Source of the DNA: Chromatiales bacterium | GTDB taxonomy: Bacteria > Pseudomonadota > Gammaproteobacteria > UBA6429 > Thiohalophilaceae | NCBI GenBank assembly: GCA_027070385.1 | Contig: JALXDW010000191.1 | Coordinates: 1-6,602 of the forward strand | Direction: 5' to 3' | Length of the DNA: 6,602 bases | In this document: positions 6,041 through 6,602 of the stretch, piece after piece | Numbering within the stretch: the stretch's first letter is position 1 | How the letters are laid out: each line of letters starts with the position of its first letter | Position numbers and translations under genes: made by a program | The notes under the pieces: generated by a model | Told to the model about the DNA's origin: nothing | The model's input: only the letters and a program-made list of their open reading frames with translations | The model's database searches: none

Positions 6041-6069
6041 AATCAACTTTAGTTGCTAAGATGTTGATT
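6041..6069 (-). other. Hairpin touching the rplI stop codon
   Basis: On the minus strand AATCAAC pairs with GTTGATT (7 perfect pairs), and inside it TTAG pairs with CTAA around a CAA loop. The outer stem begins in the last base of the rplI TAA. The sequence after it is U-rich but interrupted. It probably stabilises or helps end the ribosomal-protein mRNA. Confidence 0.4.
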
Positions 6070-6518
6070 TATTCTGCTTCAACAACAACTTTAATAATTT
6101 GTGCCACATCAGAGTGAACACGAATAGTGATTTCATATTCGCCAATCATATGAATAGGACCTTCAGGCATACTCACTTCCTGTTTGCTAATTTCAACACC
6201 GGCTCCGGTCACAGCCGAAGCAATATCGGCAACAGCAACCGAACCAAACAGCTTCCCTTCATCACTGGCATTCGCAACAATTGTCACCATCCCTAATGTT
6301 GCAATTTTCTCTGCACGTGCCTGCGCTGTTGCTAACACTTCTGCAGCCGCTTTTTCCAGTTCTGCACGGCGTTCTTCAAACATTGCCAGATTGTCTTTAG
6401 TCGCGGGTACTGCTTTTTTGTTTGGCAATAAATAATTACGACCATAACCGGGACGTACATTCACTTTGTCACCCAGGTTACCCAGATTTGCGACCTTCTC
6501 TAATAAAATTACTTCCAT
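6069..6518 (-). CDS. rplI: 50S ribosomal protein L9 (bL9)
   Basis: A 149-residue protein, the same length as E. coli L9. It binds 23S rRNA near the L1 stalk and helps maintain reading frame. The N-terminal domain (1-52) begins [17 protein letters not shown] and contains the family signature with Gly24-Tyr25-Gly26-Arg27-Asn28-Tyr29-Leu30-Leu31-Pro32. A long charged, Ala/Glu-rich connecting helix follows at about 42-75, and the C-terminal domain carries GKLFGSV (88-94). The ATG at 6518 has AGAGGT eight bases upstream. In many gammaproteobacteria rpsF and rpsR lie upstream and dnaB downstream, and the downstream part of that order is seen here. A hairpin at the stop codon, a second hairpin and an intrinsic terminator follow, so it is probably the last gene of the ribosomal-protein transcript. 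Confidence 0.98.
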   Translation of the reverse strand: MEVILLEKVANLGNLGDKVNVRPGYGRNYLLPNKKAVPATKDNLAMFEERRAELEKAAAEVLATAQARAEKIATLGMVTIVANASDEGKLFGSVAVADIASAVTGAGVEISKQEVSMPEGPIHMIGEYEITIRVHSDVAQIIKVVVEAE

Positions 6519-6602
6519 CTTTATATACCTCTAATCAATACGACCAGTATTAATGGCCTCATTTTAAATTCAGTTTATACCGGCTTGATACGCGCCCGGT
6601 AA

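Larger units (their letters stand above)
5685..6068. other. 384-base gene-free region between rplI and dnaB
   Basis: No plausible protein gene on either strand. Along the minus strand it holds a hairpin at the rplI stop (6041-6069), a GC-rich hairpin (5983-6003), an intrinsic terminator (5905-5927), a promoter candidate (5836-5863) and then a leader of about 145 bases before the dnaB ATG. That leader carries a short CCGGT/ACCGG hairpin (5811-5833) and a 13-base palindrome (5752-5764). The first 36 bases upstream of the ATG could instead be coding if the GTG at 5720 is used. Confidence 0.7.

Noticed and set aside
6099..6435. Two plus-strand open frames opposite rplI
   Set aside because: Both are antisense to the strongly conserved L9 gene and mutually overlapping, with no recognisable protein features.
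6578..6601. TACCGG / CCGGTA inverted repeat upstream of rplI as a regulatory hairpin
   Set aside because: The stem has six pairs with a 12-base loop at the window edge, and short upstream frames ending nearby suggest it may lie in or at the end of the preceding gene, so no role can be supported.
6519..6602. C-terminus of the gene upstream of rplI
   Set aside because: All three minus-strand frames end within this stretch after only a few codons, none resembles the end of ribosomal protein S18, and I cannot choose between them.

Overview
The window reads as a stretch of a proteobacterial chromosome, most likely gammaproteobacterial. Every gene I can support lies on the minus strand. The strongest taxonomic clue is the order rplI - dnaB - alr, known from gammaproteobacteria such as Pseudomonas, together with protein sequences close in length and motif to the E. 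coli homologues. Gene-free stretches are AT-rich. I cannot name a genus from this sequence alone.

Read in the direction of transcription (from high to low coordinates), the first part is housekeeping. rplI (ribosomal protein bL9) is followed by a 384-base gap containing three successive hairpins, the last with a run of eight T: this is where the ribosomal-protein transcript should end. The same gap holds a candidate promoter and a long leader for dnaB (replicative helicase). alr (alanine racemase, peptidoglycan precursor supply) starts 2 bases after the dnaB stop, and radA (recombination helicase) follows 29 bases after alr.

The second part looks accessory. An ECF-type sigma factor gene starts 44 bases after radA, and its stop codon overlaps the start of a small zinc-finger anti-sigma gene (TAATG). 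Then come a four-helix membrane protein resembling the DUF6789 family and the N-terminal part of a lipoprotein that runs off the window edge. The sigma/anti-sigma pair presumably senses some stress or redox cue. The membrane protein and lipoprotein are natural candidates for its regulon or for accessory envelope functions, but that link is inferred from adjacency only.

I saw no mobile elements, CRISPR arrays, tRNA or rRNA genes, and no clearly novel system. The points most worth following up are the sigma/anti-sigma/membrane/lipoprotein cluster, the paired direct repeats in front of the membrane-protein gene, and the structured region between rplI and dnaB.
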